In this document: one piece after another, positions 45,268-53,147 of the stretch
How positions within the stretch are numbered: position 1 is the first letter of the stretch
Layout: every line of letters begins with the position of its first letter
From: Terriglobus aquaticus
Lineage (GTDB): Bacteria; Acidobacteriota; Terriglobia; Terriglobales; Acidobacteriaceae
Reading direction: 5' to 3'
DNA: 64,000 bases
Assembly (NCBI RefSeq): GCF_025685415.1
Contig: NZ_JAGSYB010000001.1
Span: 1,178,001-1,242,000, forward strand
Position numbers and translations under genes: made by a program
The notes under the pieces: model-generated
Database searches by the model: none
Seen by the model: the letters and a program-made list of their open reading frames with translations, nothing else
Told to the model about the DNA's origin: nothing

Positions 45268-46865
45268 ACAGCCCCAACCTCCTCGCGCTTCTCCCCGAGT
45301 ACATCCTTACTCTGGCCGGCATCGCCATCATGCTGCTTGAACCGGTTCTGCCGGCCGGCAGCAGCCGTAAGCCTCTCGGCTGGCTCGCCTTGCTCGGCAC
45401 CATTGCGGCAGGAGTCGCGAGTTTCGTCCAACTCGGTCACGGCACAATCGTCGCCTTCGCAAACACGATCCAGGTCGACAGCTACTCGGTCTTCTTCCAG
45501 GTCCTCATCGCCGCTATCGTGGCAGTCACCCTGCTCTCCTCGCTCGACTACTTCCAGGGCAACGCGGGTCACGCTGGCGAATACTTCGCGCTCACCTGCT
45601 TCGGCGCCGTTGGCATGATGCTCATGGCCTGCTCGACCGAGCTGCTCATGGTCTTCATCGGGCTTGAGATCTCGTCCATCTCCACCTACATCATGGCTGG
45701 CTTCCGCAAGACGCAGGCCGCCGCCAGCGAAAGCTCCATCAAGTATTTCCTGCTGGGCTCCTTCGCCACTGCATTCTTCCTGTACGGCATCGCCCTAACC
45801 TTCGGTGCCACCGGCTCGACCAACCTGCGCGTCATCGCTCCGGCTCTGGCCACCACGACCACGCCGCTGCTGGCTCTGCTCGCAATCGCCATGATCGTCA
45901 TCGGCATCGGCTTCAAGGTCTCCGCGGCCCCGTTCCATGTCTGGACACCCGACGTCTACCAGGGCGCTCCGCCGCCGGTCGTCGGCCTTATGTCCACCGC
46001 TCCCAAGGCCGCAGCCTTCGCCGTCCTTCTTCGCATCCTCTTCGGTGGCTTCCCGCTCTATCAGTCCAAGTGGTCTTGGCTGCTCTGGGGCATCGCCGCT
46101 CTCTCCATGACCATCGGCAACCTCGGCGCCCTGCTGCAGCGCGACGTCAAGCGCATGCTCGCCTACTCGTCGATTGCGCACGCCGGTTACCTGCTGGTCG
46201 CCTTCACGGCCTTCCCGCAGGACGGCATCGCCGCTGCCGCCTTCTACACCGCCGCGTATGCCGCCATGAACGTCGGCGCCTTCGTCGTCATCTCGCTCGT
46301 CTCGGGCTACCGCGAACGCCTCCGCACCGGCGAGGACTACACCGGCCTCGCCGTCCAGCACCCCGTGCTCGCCGCCGCGTTCAGCTTTTTCCTGCTCTCG
46401 ATGATCGGCATCCCGTTCACCGGCGGCTTCTTCGGCAAGTTCTACGTCTTCGCCGGAGCCCTGCACGCCGGGCACGTCTGGCTCGCCGTCATCGGCCTGC
46501 TCAACTCCGGCATCGCCTGCTTCTACTACCTGCGCCTCATCGCCCGCGTCTACTCCGTCCCGACCGGCTACTCCGCTCCGCTCGCCATCGACTTCGACCC
46601 GGTCGGCTCGACCAACCCGATGCTGAACCCGGTGGCCATTGCGAACGGTTCGGCGGCCGCCGAGCCCACTTCCGCCGCTGCCATTCCGGCCTATTTCGGC
46701 CTGGCCGTCTGCGTTCTGGCTACCCTGCTCCTCGGCATCCTCCCTGGCCACGTCCTCACCTTTATCCAGGGCAGCACCGGTCTCGGCAACCCGACCCACA
46801 CCGTCGCCACGAAGAGCTGCTGCCCACCGCGCAGCACAGCCGCCACAGAACTGGCCAGCAAGTAA
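45264..46865 (+). CDS. nuoN: NADH-quinone oxidoreductase subunit N
   Basis: Third antiporter-like subunit, 533 aa, last gene of the operon. Motifs are [20 protein letters not shown] with the essential Glu, [20 protein letters not shown] with the Lys, and [20 protein letters not shown]. It starts in an ATGA overlap with nuoM. A strong terminator lies 19 nt after the stop. Confidence 0.97.
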   Translation: MNSPNLLALLPEYILTLAGIAIMLLEPVLPAGSSRKPLGWLALLGTIAAGVASFVQLGHGTIVAFANTIQVDSYSVFFQVLIAAIVAVTLLSSLDYFQGNAGHAGEYFALTCFGAVGMMLMACSTELLMVFIGLEISSISTYIMAGFRKTQAAASESSIKYFLLGSFATAFFLYGIALTFGATGSTNLRVIAPALATTTTPLLALLAIAMIVIGIGFKVSAAPFHVWTPDVYQGAPPPVVGLMSTAPKAAAFAVLLRILFGGFPLYQSKWSWLLWGIAALSMTIGNLGALLQRDVKRMLAYSSIAHAGYLLVAFTAFPQDGIAAAAFYTAAYAAMNVGAFVVISLVSGYRERLRTGEDYTGLAVQHPVLAAAFSFFLLSMIGIPFTGGFFGKFYVFAGALHAGHVWLAVIGLLNSGIACFYYLRLIARVYSVPTGYSAPLAIDFDPVGSTNPMLNPVAIANGSAAAEPTSAAAIPAYFGLAVCVLATLLLGILPGHVLTFIQGSTGLGNPTHTVATKSCCPPRSTAATELASK

Positions 46866-46884
46866 GCCTCACCCGGACCACCCG

Positions 46885-46922
46885 CGGCCCCACTCAGCAT
46901 CTGAGTGGGGCCGAACCTTTTA
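46885..46922 (+). terminator. Rho-independent terminator of the nuo operon
   Basis: A 13-bp perfect stem CGGCCCCACTCAG / CTGAGTGGGGCCG with a 3-nt loop, followed by AACCTTTT. Confidence 0.9.
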
Positions 46923-47329
46923 AGTGAGTGCCACCCGCTCGGTAGACAGTGACTGTTGCTAGATCGGGCACCAGTAACGCTCTCCACCTCTAAGGGTGAC
47001 CCACACGTAGGAACTACACGCCGGCCGTCGAGCGTTGACGCGCGATTCAGTCCCACGGAAGCTGTCAAGCCTTCTGAACACCTAAGGCCAGTGCCTACAG
47101 CCACTTAGGCTTGGCATACAATTACAGCGAGCTAGCTACAATAGAGATAGGACCTCTCCAAACCAGTCGATCCATCCTAATTACCCCGCTCGCCTACAGA
47201 CTCGCTCGTAAATTGCTGACGGGCAGGAACTTACACGTAAGTTCTATTCACAGAAGAACTTACACGGCATAGCCCTCCGAAACTGCGAAGAATGAAGAAC
47301 TTGCCTCAGAGGCGGGGTGGGGTATCTAG
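46923..47329. other. Gene-free, AT-richer gap with a palindrome and repeat
   Basis: No credible gene lies in about 400 nt between the nuo and atp terminators. The tract is visibly less GC-rich than the rest of the window. It holds two TACAAT hexamers (near 47118 and 47136) and an 18-nt near-perfect palindrome with halves GAACTTAC and GTAAGTTC (47227-47244). A further copy of GAACTTACAC is at 47256-47265. Function unknown. Confidence 0.5.
47227..47265. repeat. Palindrome plus direct repeat GAACTTACAC
   Basis: GAACTTAC-AC-GTAAGTTC forms an inverted repeat at 47227-47244, and GAACTTACAC recurs at 47256-47265, 29 nt after the first. It could be an operator or the relic of a mobile-element end. 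Confidence 0.5.
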
Positions 47330-47366
47330 CCGCAAAGCAAAAGGCCCTCACCGAAGCGAGGGCCTT
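47330..47366 (-). terminator. Rho-independent terminator of the atp (F0) operon
   Basis: The minus-strand stem AAGGCCCTC / GAGGGCCTT with an 8-nt loop is followed by TTGCTTTG. It lies 18 nt after the atpE stop. Confidence 0.85.
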
Positions 47367-47383
47367 GCACGTGCGTACCCGAA

Positions 47384-47689
47384 CTACGAGAGTTTCAGGA
47401 AGATGATGACGAAGGTGAACAGAGCCAGCGACTCGATAAACGCCAGACCCAGAATCAGGAAGGTGAAGATGCCAGGACGCGCACCCGGATTGCGCGCCAG
47501 CGCCTCCGCGGCCGAAGCCGTCGCCTTGCCCTGACCCAGACCGCACAGGCCGGCCGCAATGGCCATGCCGATGCCGGCGCCCAGGTAGAGGTAACCCTTG
47601 GAAGCCGCACCAGCAGCCTCCTGCGCAAACGCCGGAACTGCCATCAGCAGAACCGCCATCACCGTAAACATGTACTTCATCATCTTCAT
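47384..47689 (-). CDS. atpE: ATP synthase F0 subunit c
   Basis: Rotor-ring subunit, 101 aa. The hairpin core is intact: GYLYLGAGIGMAIAAGLCGL, the polar loop ARNPGARPG and the second helix with the ion-binding Glu in LGLAFIESLALFTFVII. The chain is about 20 residues longer than usual because of an N-terminal signal-like segment (MKYMFTVMAVLLMAVPAFAQ) ending in an AFA-Q cleavage-type site. Q in GLGQGKA and ES in IESL match two ligand positions of Na+-binding c subunits; the third position is Leu. It is the last gene of the F0 operon, before a terminator. Confidence 0.95.
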   Translation of the reverse strand: MKMMKYMFTVMAVLLMAVPAFAQEAAGAASKGYLYLGAGIGMAIAAGLCGLGQGKATASAAEALARNPGARPGIFTFLILGLAFIESLALFTFVIIFLKLS

Positions 47690-47776
47690 AGTCGAACTCC
47701 GCCTTCAAAGTTCCCGGCCAGTGGGTGGTTGAGGATCACCGTGCTGTCCCCCTCACGCTGCACTCGGGTCGAACCC

Positions 47777-47803
47777 GGCTGTGGCGAAGGCATCTCCACA
47801 GCC
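47777..47803 (-). promoter_or_regulatory. Intercistronic hairpin between atpB and atpE
   Basis: An 8-bp perfect stem GGCTGTGG / CCACAGCC with an 11-nt loop in the 140-nt atpB-atpE gap. There is no U-run. It could protect or enhance the atpE message, which must be translated far more often than atpB. Confidence 0.45.
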
Positions 47804-47829
47804 GTCAAAGTCAAGTTCTGCACCGCAGT

Positions 47830-48561
47830 CTAGTGGTCGTGCGAAACGGCCAGGCTCAGGTAAATCGCCGCCAGCAGCATGAACACGTACGCCTGCACCA
47901 GCGACACCGCAAGGTGCAAACCCATAAAGATCAGCGGAATGCCAACCGGAACCAGCGAGAAGAACGCGAGCGTGACCAGGTCGCCGGCGAACATGTTCGC
48001 GTACAAACGGACCGTCAGCGAGAGCACACGCGCGCAGTGCGAGATCAATTCGATCGGCAGCATCAGCCAGCTGATCGCCCACACCGGCCCTAGAAACTGC
48101 TTGATGTAGCCCACGCCGTTCGCCCGGACACCGTGGTAGTGGTAGTACAAGAACGTGCACAGCGCCAAACCCAGCGGAACCACAGGCGTCGCGGTCGGCG
48201 ATTCGAAGCCCGGAACCAGGCCGAGCAGGTTCATCGCCAGGATGAACAGCCCGAGCACACTCAGATAGGTGACGAACCGCTCGTAACCGTGCCCGATGAT
48301 GCTCTCGCCCTGGCCGGAGACAAACTCGTGCACCAGCTCTGCCGAGTGCTGAACGGCGCTTGGCTTTTCCACGCTGAGCGAAATGCGAACGGCCACAAAG
48401 TACAGCAGCAGCAGCACAAACACCAGCAACTCCATGGCGAAGCCATTGCTGATGGGGGCCGCTGGATCGGCAACATGAATGTGCAGCGCACGCAGCACGC
48501 CGTCTGCCGGCGAGGCAAACAGGTGGTTCAACAAACGGGTAAAAACTAGCTGTTCCGGCAT
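47830..48561 (-). CDS. atpB: ATP synthase F0 subunit a
   Basis: Stator membrane subunit, 243 aa, five to six TM helices. The essential Arg is in VLSLTVRLYANMFAGDLVTL, and the preceding HGVRANGVGYIKQFLGPVWA and following LVQAYVFMLLAAIYLSLAVS are typical. Two C-terminal His and Asp residues end the chain. It lies 23 nt after the AtpI-like gene. No b subunit gene follows. Confidence 0.96.
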   Translation of the reverse strand: MPEQLVFTRLLNHLFASPADGVLRALHIHVADPAAPISNGFAMELLVFVLLLLYFVAVRISLSVEKPSAVQHSAELVHEFVSGQGESIIGHGYERFVTYLSVLGLFILAMNLLGLVPGFESPTATPVVPLGLALCTFLYYHYHGVRANGVGYIKQFLGPVWAISWLMLPIELISHCARVLSLTVRLYANMFAGDLVTLAFFSLVPVGIPLIFMGLHLAVSLVQAYVFMLLAAIYLSLAVSHDH

Positions 48562-48584
48562 GGTCTGATCTTGGTCTGCCCCGG

Positions 48585-49115
48585 CTAGATTGTGCCGCTG
48601 CGCAACAGCCGAAGACCCTCAATCAGAAGCGCAAGAACGCTCATCGCGAGTCCGGCCGCAAGTGCGAGCACACTTCCGTGCAGATACCTAAGGCTAGCAT
48701 AGAGAACCGCGATCACCACACCCAGGCGTACGATGAAACCGGCAACCGCGAAGCCGATCGACGGCGCTTTGCGGTCTTCCAGCGGAACCGGTTGAGGCAG
48801 GGAGGCCTGCACCGCATCCTGTGCATCCATGCGGTGCAGCAGGGCCGTCATCAATCGGCGCCATTCGTACAAGCCGCTTGCGGAGATGCCCGCACCGACC
48901 AGCAACAGGCACGCCGACTGCCACCCGCGCAGGTACCACGCCACCGGAGCGCCGAGGGCAGCAAAGGCCAGCACCAGCCACACAGCTCGCTGCAAACTTG
49001 CCGCTGCCTGCGCCTGGGTATACGGCGTCGGTGGAACGGTTGCGACGATCTCCTCGTCGGGTACCTGCATCGGCTCATCCCACAGGTTGCGCTTCTGGTC
49101 CCCATCGTCGATCAT
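48585..49115 (-). CDS. ATP synthase subunit I-like membrane protein
   Basis: A 176-aa protein with a soluble N-terminus of about 45 residues and four TM helices (VWLVLAFAALGAPVAWYLRG; ACLLLVGAGISASGLYEWRR; then two near the C-terminus). Size, topology and position just before atpB fit the AtpI family, which helps assemble the c ring. The sequence is divergent, so the call rests largely on context. Its ATG overlaps the atpZ stop by 4 bases. Confidence 0.7.
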   Translation of the reverse strand: MIDDGDQKRNLWDEPMQVPDEEIVATVPPTPYTQAQAAASLQRAVWLVLAFAALGAPVAWYLRGWQSACLLLVGAGISASGLYEWRRLMTALLHRMDAQDAVQASLPQPVPLEDRKAPSIGFAVAGFIVRLGVVIAVLYASLRYLHGSVLALAAGLAMSVLALLIEGLRLLRSGTI

Positions 49116-49354
49116 TCGTCGCTGCTCTTCATGTACCTGCTGGCAACCGTAAAGATCTGGATAAATCCGCCCACCGCGCCCAGCAGGATGCCGACCACGC
49201 CGATCCAGTTCTGGTGAAACTTGCCGTCCAGCCAGTGCCCGACGAGCCAGCCAATCAGGCAGCCCGCGGGCAGGCCGATCGCCAGCTGAATCATCGACTC
49301 GGCTTTCACGAGATCGCCAAGGGTCCCCTTCGGTTTGCCGGGAGTGCTATCCAT
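49112..49354 (-). CDS. AtpZ/AtpI-type F0F1 ATPase assembly protein
   Basis: An 80-aa protein with two TM helices: SMIQLAIGLPAGCLIGWLVG, HWLDGKFH, then GVVGILLGAVGGFIQIFTVA. This matches the AtpZ (ATPase gene 1) family, with GxxxGxxxG packing and the DxxF/H turn. It overlaps the upstream 50-aa gene by 8 nt and the downstream AtpI-like gene by 4 nt. Confidence 0.8.
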   Translation of the reverse strand: MDSTPGKPKGTLGDLVKAESMIQLAIGLPAGCLIGWLVGHWLDGKFHQNWIGVVGILLGAVGGFIQIFTVASRYMKSSDE

Positions 49355-49499
49355 CGTTCCTTATCGTATCGTTCCGCGATCCCCGACCGGCATTTTCGAT
49401 TGCCCGGCTGATGCGCTGAACTGCCCAGATGAAGAGACCAACTGGCAAAAGCCATCCAAACAGAAGCATCACGTGAACCGGTTGCAACAACTCGCCCAT
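49347..49499 (-). CDS. 50-aa membrane protein at head of F0 operon
   Basis: Starts at an ATG with AGGGG 6 nt upstream. It reads MGELLQPVHVMLLFGWLLPV followed by GLFIWAVQRISRAIENAGRG and a polar tail: one TM helix and a basic amphipathic segment. It overlaps atpZ by 8 nt, so coupling is likely. Not a recognised ATP synthase subunit; an assembly or small accessory factor is inference. Confidence 0.6.
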   Translation of the reverse strand: MGELLQPVHVMLLFGWLLPVGLFIWAVQRISRAIENAGRGSRNDTIRNDG

Positions 49500-49580
49500 G
49501 GAGTCCCCTTCGCGCTTCCACTCTACTCCGGAGACGAACTTTATACTTGCCTCTGACACACGCAAAGTGAGGCACCCACG

Positions 49581-51215
49581 TTGTTTGCATCCGAGTTCGA
49601 AGAGCGGCTCTTTGAAGAGCGCAAAGAGAAGCTGAAGAAGATCGCCGCACTCGGCGCACAGGACGGCCTGAGCGAGCTGGCCGCGACCTACCCGAACCAG
49701 TTCAAACTCGAGCCGGAGGGCGGCGTTCCCTCAATTCGTGCGCAGTTCGACGATGCCTCTGCGGAGACGCTCGAAGCGGATCGCCCGCACGTCGCCCTCG
49801 CGGGACGTTTGATGGCTCACCGTCGCCAGGGCAAGGCGGGTTTCGCGGTACTGCAGAACAACGGCCGCCGCCTTCAGATCTATGTTCGCCAGGACGCCGT
49901 GGGCGAGCGCGCCTTTGAGCTCTACAAGCTGCTCGACCTGGGCGATCACGTTGGCGTAAGCGGGTATCTGTTCCGCACCAAGACCGGCGAACTCACCATC
50001 CACGCCGAGACGCTCACCTTTCTCGCCAAGGCCATGATCCCGCTGCCGGACAAGTTCCATGGTCTGCAGGACATTGAGCTTCGCTACCGCCAGCGCTACC
50101 TCGACCTCTTCACCGATGAGGGTGAGGAGGCGGCAGCTCCCTCCGCCGAGGAGGCAGCCGCCGACAGCGACAACCCGGAGGCAATCGCCGTCGCCACGGC
50201 CGGCATGAAGAGGCTGCCCGCCCGCGAAGTTTTCGTGAAGCGCGCGCAGGTATTGCGCGCCTTGCGCACGTTCTTCGACAGCCGCGGCTACCTGGAAGTG
50301 GAAACGCCGATGATGCAGCCCATCGCGGGCGGCGCGGCGGCACGGCCTTTCGTCACGCACCACAACACCATGGACATGGAGTTGTACCTGCGCATCGCGC
50401 CGGAGCTCTATCTGAAGCGGCTGGTGGTCGGCGGCCTGGACCGCGTGTACGAGATCAATCGCAACTTCCGCAACGAGGGGATCAGCACCCAGCACAACCC
50501 CGAGTTCACGATGCTGGAGTTCTACCAGGCCTACGCGAACTACTGGGACATGATGGACCTGACGGAAGAGTTGATCACCTTTGTCGCGAACGAGGTGAAT
50601 GGAACGACGGTAGTCGACTTCCCCCTGCCGAAGGGCCCGCGCGCAGGCGAGATGGTGCAGATCGATCTTGGCAAATGGCAGCGCCTGAGCATGGTCGAGG
50701 CGATCCGGAAGTTCTCACCTCAAGGTGAGGCTCAGGAGATACCGAGGGACGGCAAGGCTATCGCCGAACTCTTCGAAAACGTTGCCGAGCACCACCTGAT
50801 CCAGCCGACGATCATCTACGACTTCCCTCTTGCCGTATCGCCCCTCAGCAAGGTGAAGCCGGACGAGCCCGAGTGGGTGGAGCGCTTCGAGTTCTACATT
50901 GGCGGTTTCGAGGTCGGCAACGCGTTCAGCGAGCTGAACGACCCCGAGGACCAGCGCCGCCGCTTTGAAGCGCAGCTTGGCGAGCGCGAGCGCGGCGACG
51001 ACGAGGCGCACCAGATGGACGCCGACTACGTCCGCGCTCTGGCCTACGGCCTGCCGCCCACCGGCGGCGAGGGCATTGGCATCGACCGGCTCACCATGCT
51101 CCTCACCGGCTCCCGTTCCATCCGCGACGTCATCCTCTTCCCGCTACTGCGGCCGGCGAAGAAGCCCGTGCTGGAGGCCTCAGACGAAAAATCTTCAGAC
51201 AGCCCCGAAGCATAA
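49581..51215 (+). CDS. lysS: Lysyl-tRNA synthetase, class II
   Basis: Charges tRNA-Lys. The 544-aa chain has an N-terminal OB-fold ([20 protein letters not shown]) and class II motifs: motif 1 near [20 protein letters not shown], motif 2 near [20 protein letters not shown] and motif 3 in [20 protein letters not shown]. An acidic Ala/Glu-rich insertion of about 30 residues (near 178-212) sits at the junction of the OB-fold and the catalytic core. The start is TTG, with GTGAGG upstream. It diverges from the F0 operon. Confidence 0.96.
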   Translation: MFASEFEERLFEERKEKLKKIAALGAQDGLSELAATYPNQFKLEPEGGVPSIRAQFDDASAETLEADRPHVALAGRLMAHRRQGKAGFAVLQNNGRRLQIYVRQDAVGERAFELYKLLDLGDHVGVSGYLFRTKTGELTIHAETLTFLAKAMIPLPDKFHGLQDIELRYRQRYLDLFTDEGEEAAAPSAEEAAADSDNPEAIAVATAGMKRLPAREVFVKRAQVLRALRTFFDSRGYLEVETPMMQPIAGGAAARPFVTHHNTMDMELYLRIAPELYLKRLVVGGLDRVYEINRNFRNEGISTQHNPEFTMLEFYQAYANYWDMMDLTEELITFVANEVNGTTVVDFPLPKGPRAGEMVQIDLGKWQRLSMVEAIRKFSPQGEAQEIPRDGKAIAELFENVAEHHLIQPTIIYDFPLAVSPLSKVKPDEPEWVERFEFYIGGFEVGNAFSELNDPEDQRRRFEAQLGERERGDDEAHQMDADYVRALAYGLPPTGGEGIGIDRLTMLLTGSRSIRDVILFPLLRPAKKPVLEASDEKSSDSPEA

Positions 51216-51222
51216 TCCTGAA

Positions 51223-51741
51223 ATGCGGGTTCTAACCGGCATCATGCGTTCCCTGCCCCTCCGCGCTCTGCGGCGGACTGCCTGCTTCGCGGCAGCGGCC
51301 CTGCTGCCCGTGTCGGCCCGCCCGCAGATGCCGACGTACCGCGTGCTGCCTCGCATCACCATCGCGGAGCAGTACCTGCTGCGCAGCATCAACGCCGAGC
51401 GCGCCGCGGTTGGTCTGCGACCCGTTCATTTCAGCTTGGAGTTGCAGGATGCAGCGCACCGCCATGCCCTGCTTATGGCTCGCACCAACTCGCTCGAGCA
51501 TCAGTTGCGCGGCGAACCCGACCTCCTGCACCGTGGCATCAGCGCCGGCGCGCGCTTCTATCGCATCACGGAAAACATTGGCGTGGGCCCGTCGATCCTC
51601 GACATGCACGTAGCGCTGATGCATTCGCCGCACCACCGTGAAAACATCCTGGACGACCAGGTCAGCGCCATCGGCATCTCGGTAATCCAGGTGCGCGGCT
51701 ATTTCTGGGCTGTAGAAGACTTCAGCGACACGGCCGGCTAG
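51223..51741 (+). CDS. Secreted CAP/SCP-domain protein
   Basis: A 172-aa protein with an Arg-rich N-terminus and signal (ACFAAAALLPVSARPQ). A CAP domain follows: LLRSINAERAAVGLRPVHFS, then LQDAAHRHALLMAR with the conserved His, ITENIGVGP with Glu, and HSPHHRENILDDQVSAIGIS with the second His. Bacterial CAP proteins of this kind have unknown function. It starts 8 nt after lysS. Its TAG shares the bases CTAG with the stop of the convergent gene. Confidence 0.85.
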   Translation: MRVLTGIMRSLPLRALRRTACFAAAALLPVSARPQMPTYRVLPRITIAEQYLLRSINAERAAVGLRPVHFSLELQDAAHRHALLMARTNSLEHQLRGEPDLLHRGISAGARFYRITENIGVGPSILDMHVALMHSPHHRENILDDQVSAIGISVIQVRGYFWAVEDFSDTAG

Positions 51742-52175
51742 GCGGTCCCCTCGGGAATTGCTGCATTCGGAAGCTGAGACATCCGCTCCATCATGGCCCG
51801 GCCACGCACCATCGCTTCTTCCCGCGACCGTCCGTGCACCAGCAGGCCGGCTGGGTCCATCAGCTCGGCTGTCCAGCCATGGCGATCCTCTCGCAGGGTC
51901 ATGCCCGGCTCGAACGCCTCGTTCTTGTCTTCGAACGTATGCAGAACTTTGCCGACACTTTCCTGCGCCTCATTTAGTGCGAAGACTTCAAGACCACGGA
52001 CTCGGCTACTCGCCGCATATTGGGCCTGCACCATGGCGTCCAGCAGGCGCTCCACCTCACGCTCGTCCGCACCCGCATCACCGGCGATCGCTGCTGCGGA
52101 TTGCGGCATCCCGCGACGGTCTACGAGTACCCCCACGACCTTGCGCTTCAGATTGAAGTCGTGGAGAAGACCCAT
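51738..52175 (-). CDS. Hypothetical protein with N-terminal winged-helix-like and HicB-like parts
   Basis: A 145-aa soluble protein, not firmly recognised. The first 70 residues (RKVVGVLVDRRGMPQSAAAI; ADEREVERLLDAMVQAQY) look like a small helical or winged-helix unit. The C-terminal part LREDRHGWTAELMDPAGLLV followed by HGRSREEAMVRGRAMM has the G-W-x-A-E ... G ... S-x-E-E-A pattern of HicB-like folds. No HicA toxin gene adjoins it. It converges on the CAP gene. Confidence 0.65.
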   Translation of the reverse strand: MGLLHDFNLKRKVVGVLVDRRGMPQSAAAIAGDAGADEREVERLLDAMVQAQYAASSRVRGLEVFALNEAQESVGKVLHTFEDKNEAFEPGMTLREDRHGWTAELMDPAGLLVHGRSREEAMVRGRAMMERMSQLPNAAIPEGTA

Positions 52176-52251
52176 GGAACAGCTAGATGCAGACGCGGAT
52201 CAGAACGCCGTGCGCTCTACGGCTAGAAACGGCATTGGCGCTTGCTGACAG

Positions 52252-53073
52252 ATGTTCCGGGCTGCAACACTGGCGGATGTGAACATTCTTTTTGTTGGCG
52301 ATGTCTTCGGATCCGCCGGGCGCGCCATTGTCGCCGAACATATCGGCCATGTGTTGGAATCCAACGCCGTCGACCTTTGCATCATGAACGGCGAAAACGC
52401 AGCAGGCGGCTTCGGCATCACGCCCGCGATCGCCGGCGACCTGTTCGACTTGGGTGCTGACGTGATCACCACTGGCAACCACTTCTGGGACAAGAAAGAA
52501 CTGCTGGACTGGATCAAGGTGCCAGCCGACTCGCACGATCGTCCGCGCCGGATCATCCGGCCAGCAAATTTTGCGCCAGCCACCCCTGGCTTCGGGGTGT
52601 ACGAAGGCACACTGCCCACCGGCCAGACCTACGCTGTCATCAACCTGCAGGGCCGCGTCTTCATGCAGCAGAACGATGATCCGTTCCGGAAGGCGGACGA
52701 ACTGCTGAGATCGATTGCGGCCAAGGTCATCTTCGTTGACTTTCACGCCGAGGCCACCAGCGAAAAGGTCGCACTTGGATGGTACCTGGACGGCCGCGTG
52801 ACTGCGGTTCTGTGCACGCATACCCACATCCCGACGGCCGACGAACGCATCCTGCCGGACGGCACGGCTTACCAGACGGACGTAGGCATGAGTGGCCCTT
52901 ACGACTCGGTGATCGGCGTGGAACGCGATGCCGTGATCGAAAAGTTCCTGACAGGGCAGCCGCGCAAGTTTGAGGCGGCCAAGGGCAATCCCAAGATGTG
53001 CGCGACGTTGATCGAATGTGACGGCGGCACCGGGCGAGCGTCGCATGTGCGCCGGATCATGCTGGGCGAGTAG
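52252..53073 (+). CDS. ymdB: YmdB family metallophosphoesterase (TIGR00282)
   Basis: Dinuclear metal phosphodiesterase related to Bacillus YmdB, which hydrolyses cyclic nucleotides in vitro and affects biofilm and motility choice. Metal ligands visible are ILFVGDVFGSAGR, IMNGENAAGGFG, TTGNHFWDKKE, VDFHAEATSEK and CTHTHIPTADE. The ATG gives 273 aa. A GTG at 52279 (VNILFVGDVFG) would give 264 aa, the usual family length, and is a plausible true start. Confidence 0.92.
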   Translation: MFRAATLADVNILFVGDVFGSAGRAIVAEHIGHVLESNAVDLCIMNGENAAGGFGITPAIAGDLFDLGADVITTGNHFWDKKELLDWIKVPADSHDRPRRIIRPANFAPATPGFGVYEGTLPTGQTYAVINLQGRVFMQQNDDPFRKADELLRSIAAKVIFVDFHAEATSEKVALGWYLDGRVTAVLCTHTHIPTADERILPDGTAYQTDVGMSGPYDSVIGVERDAVIEKFLTGQPRKFEAAKGNPKMCATLIECDGGTGRASHVRRIMLGE

Positions 53074-53147
53074 CCTCTGCCGCTGCAAGAGGCGCGGAAA
53101 AGGGCGGCCATGGCGGCCGCCCCCTTTCTGTGTTGCGCCGATCTGAC

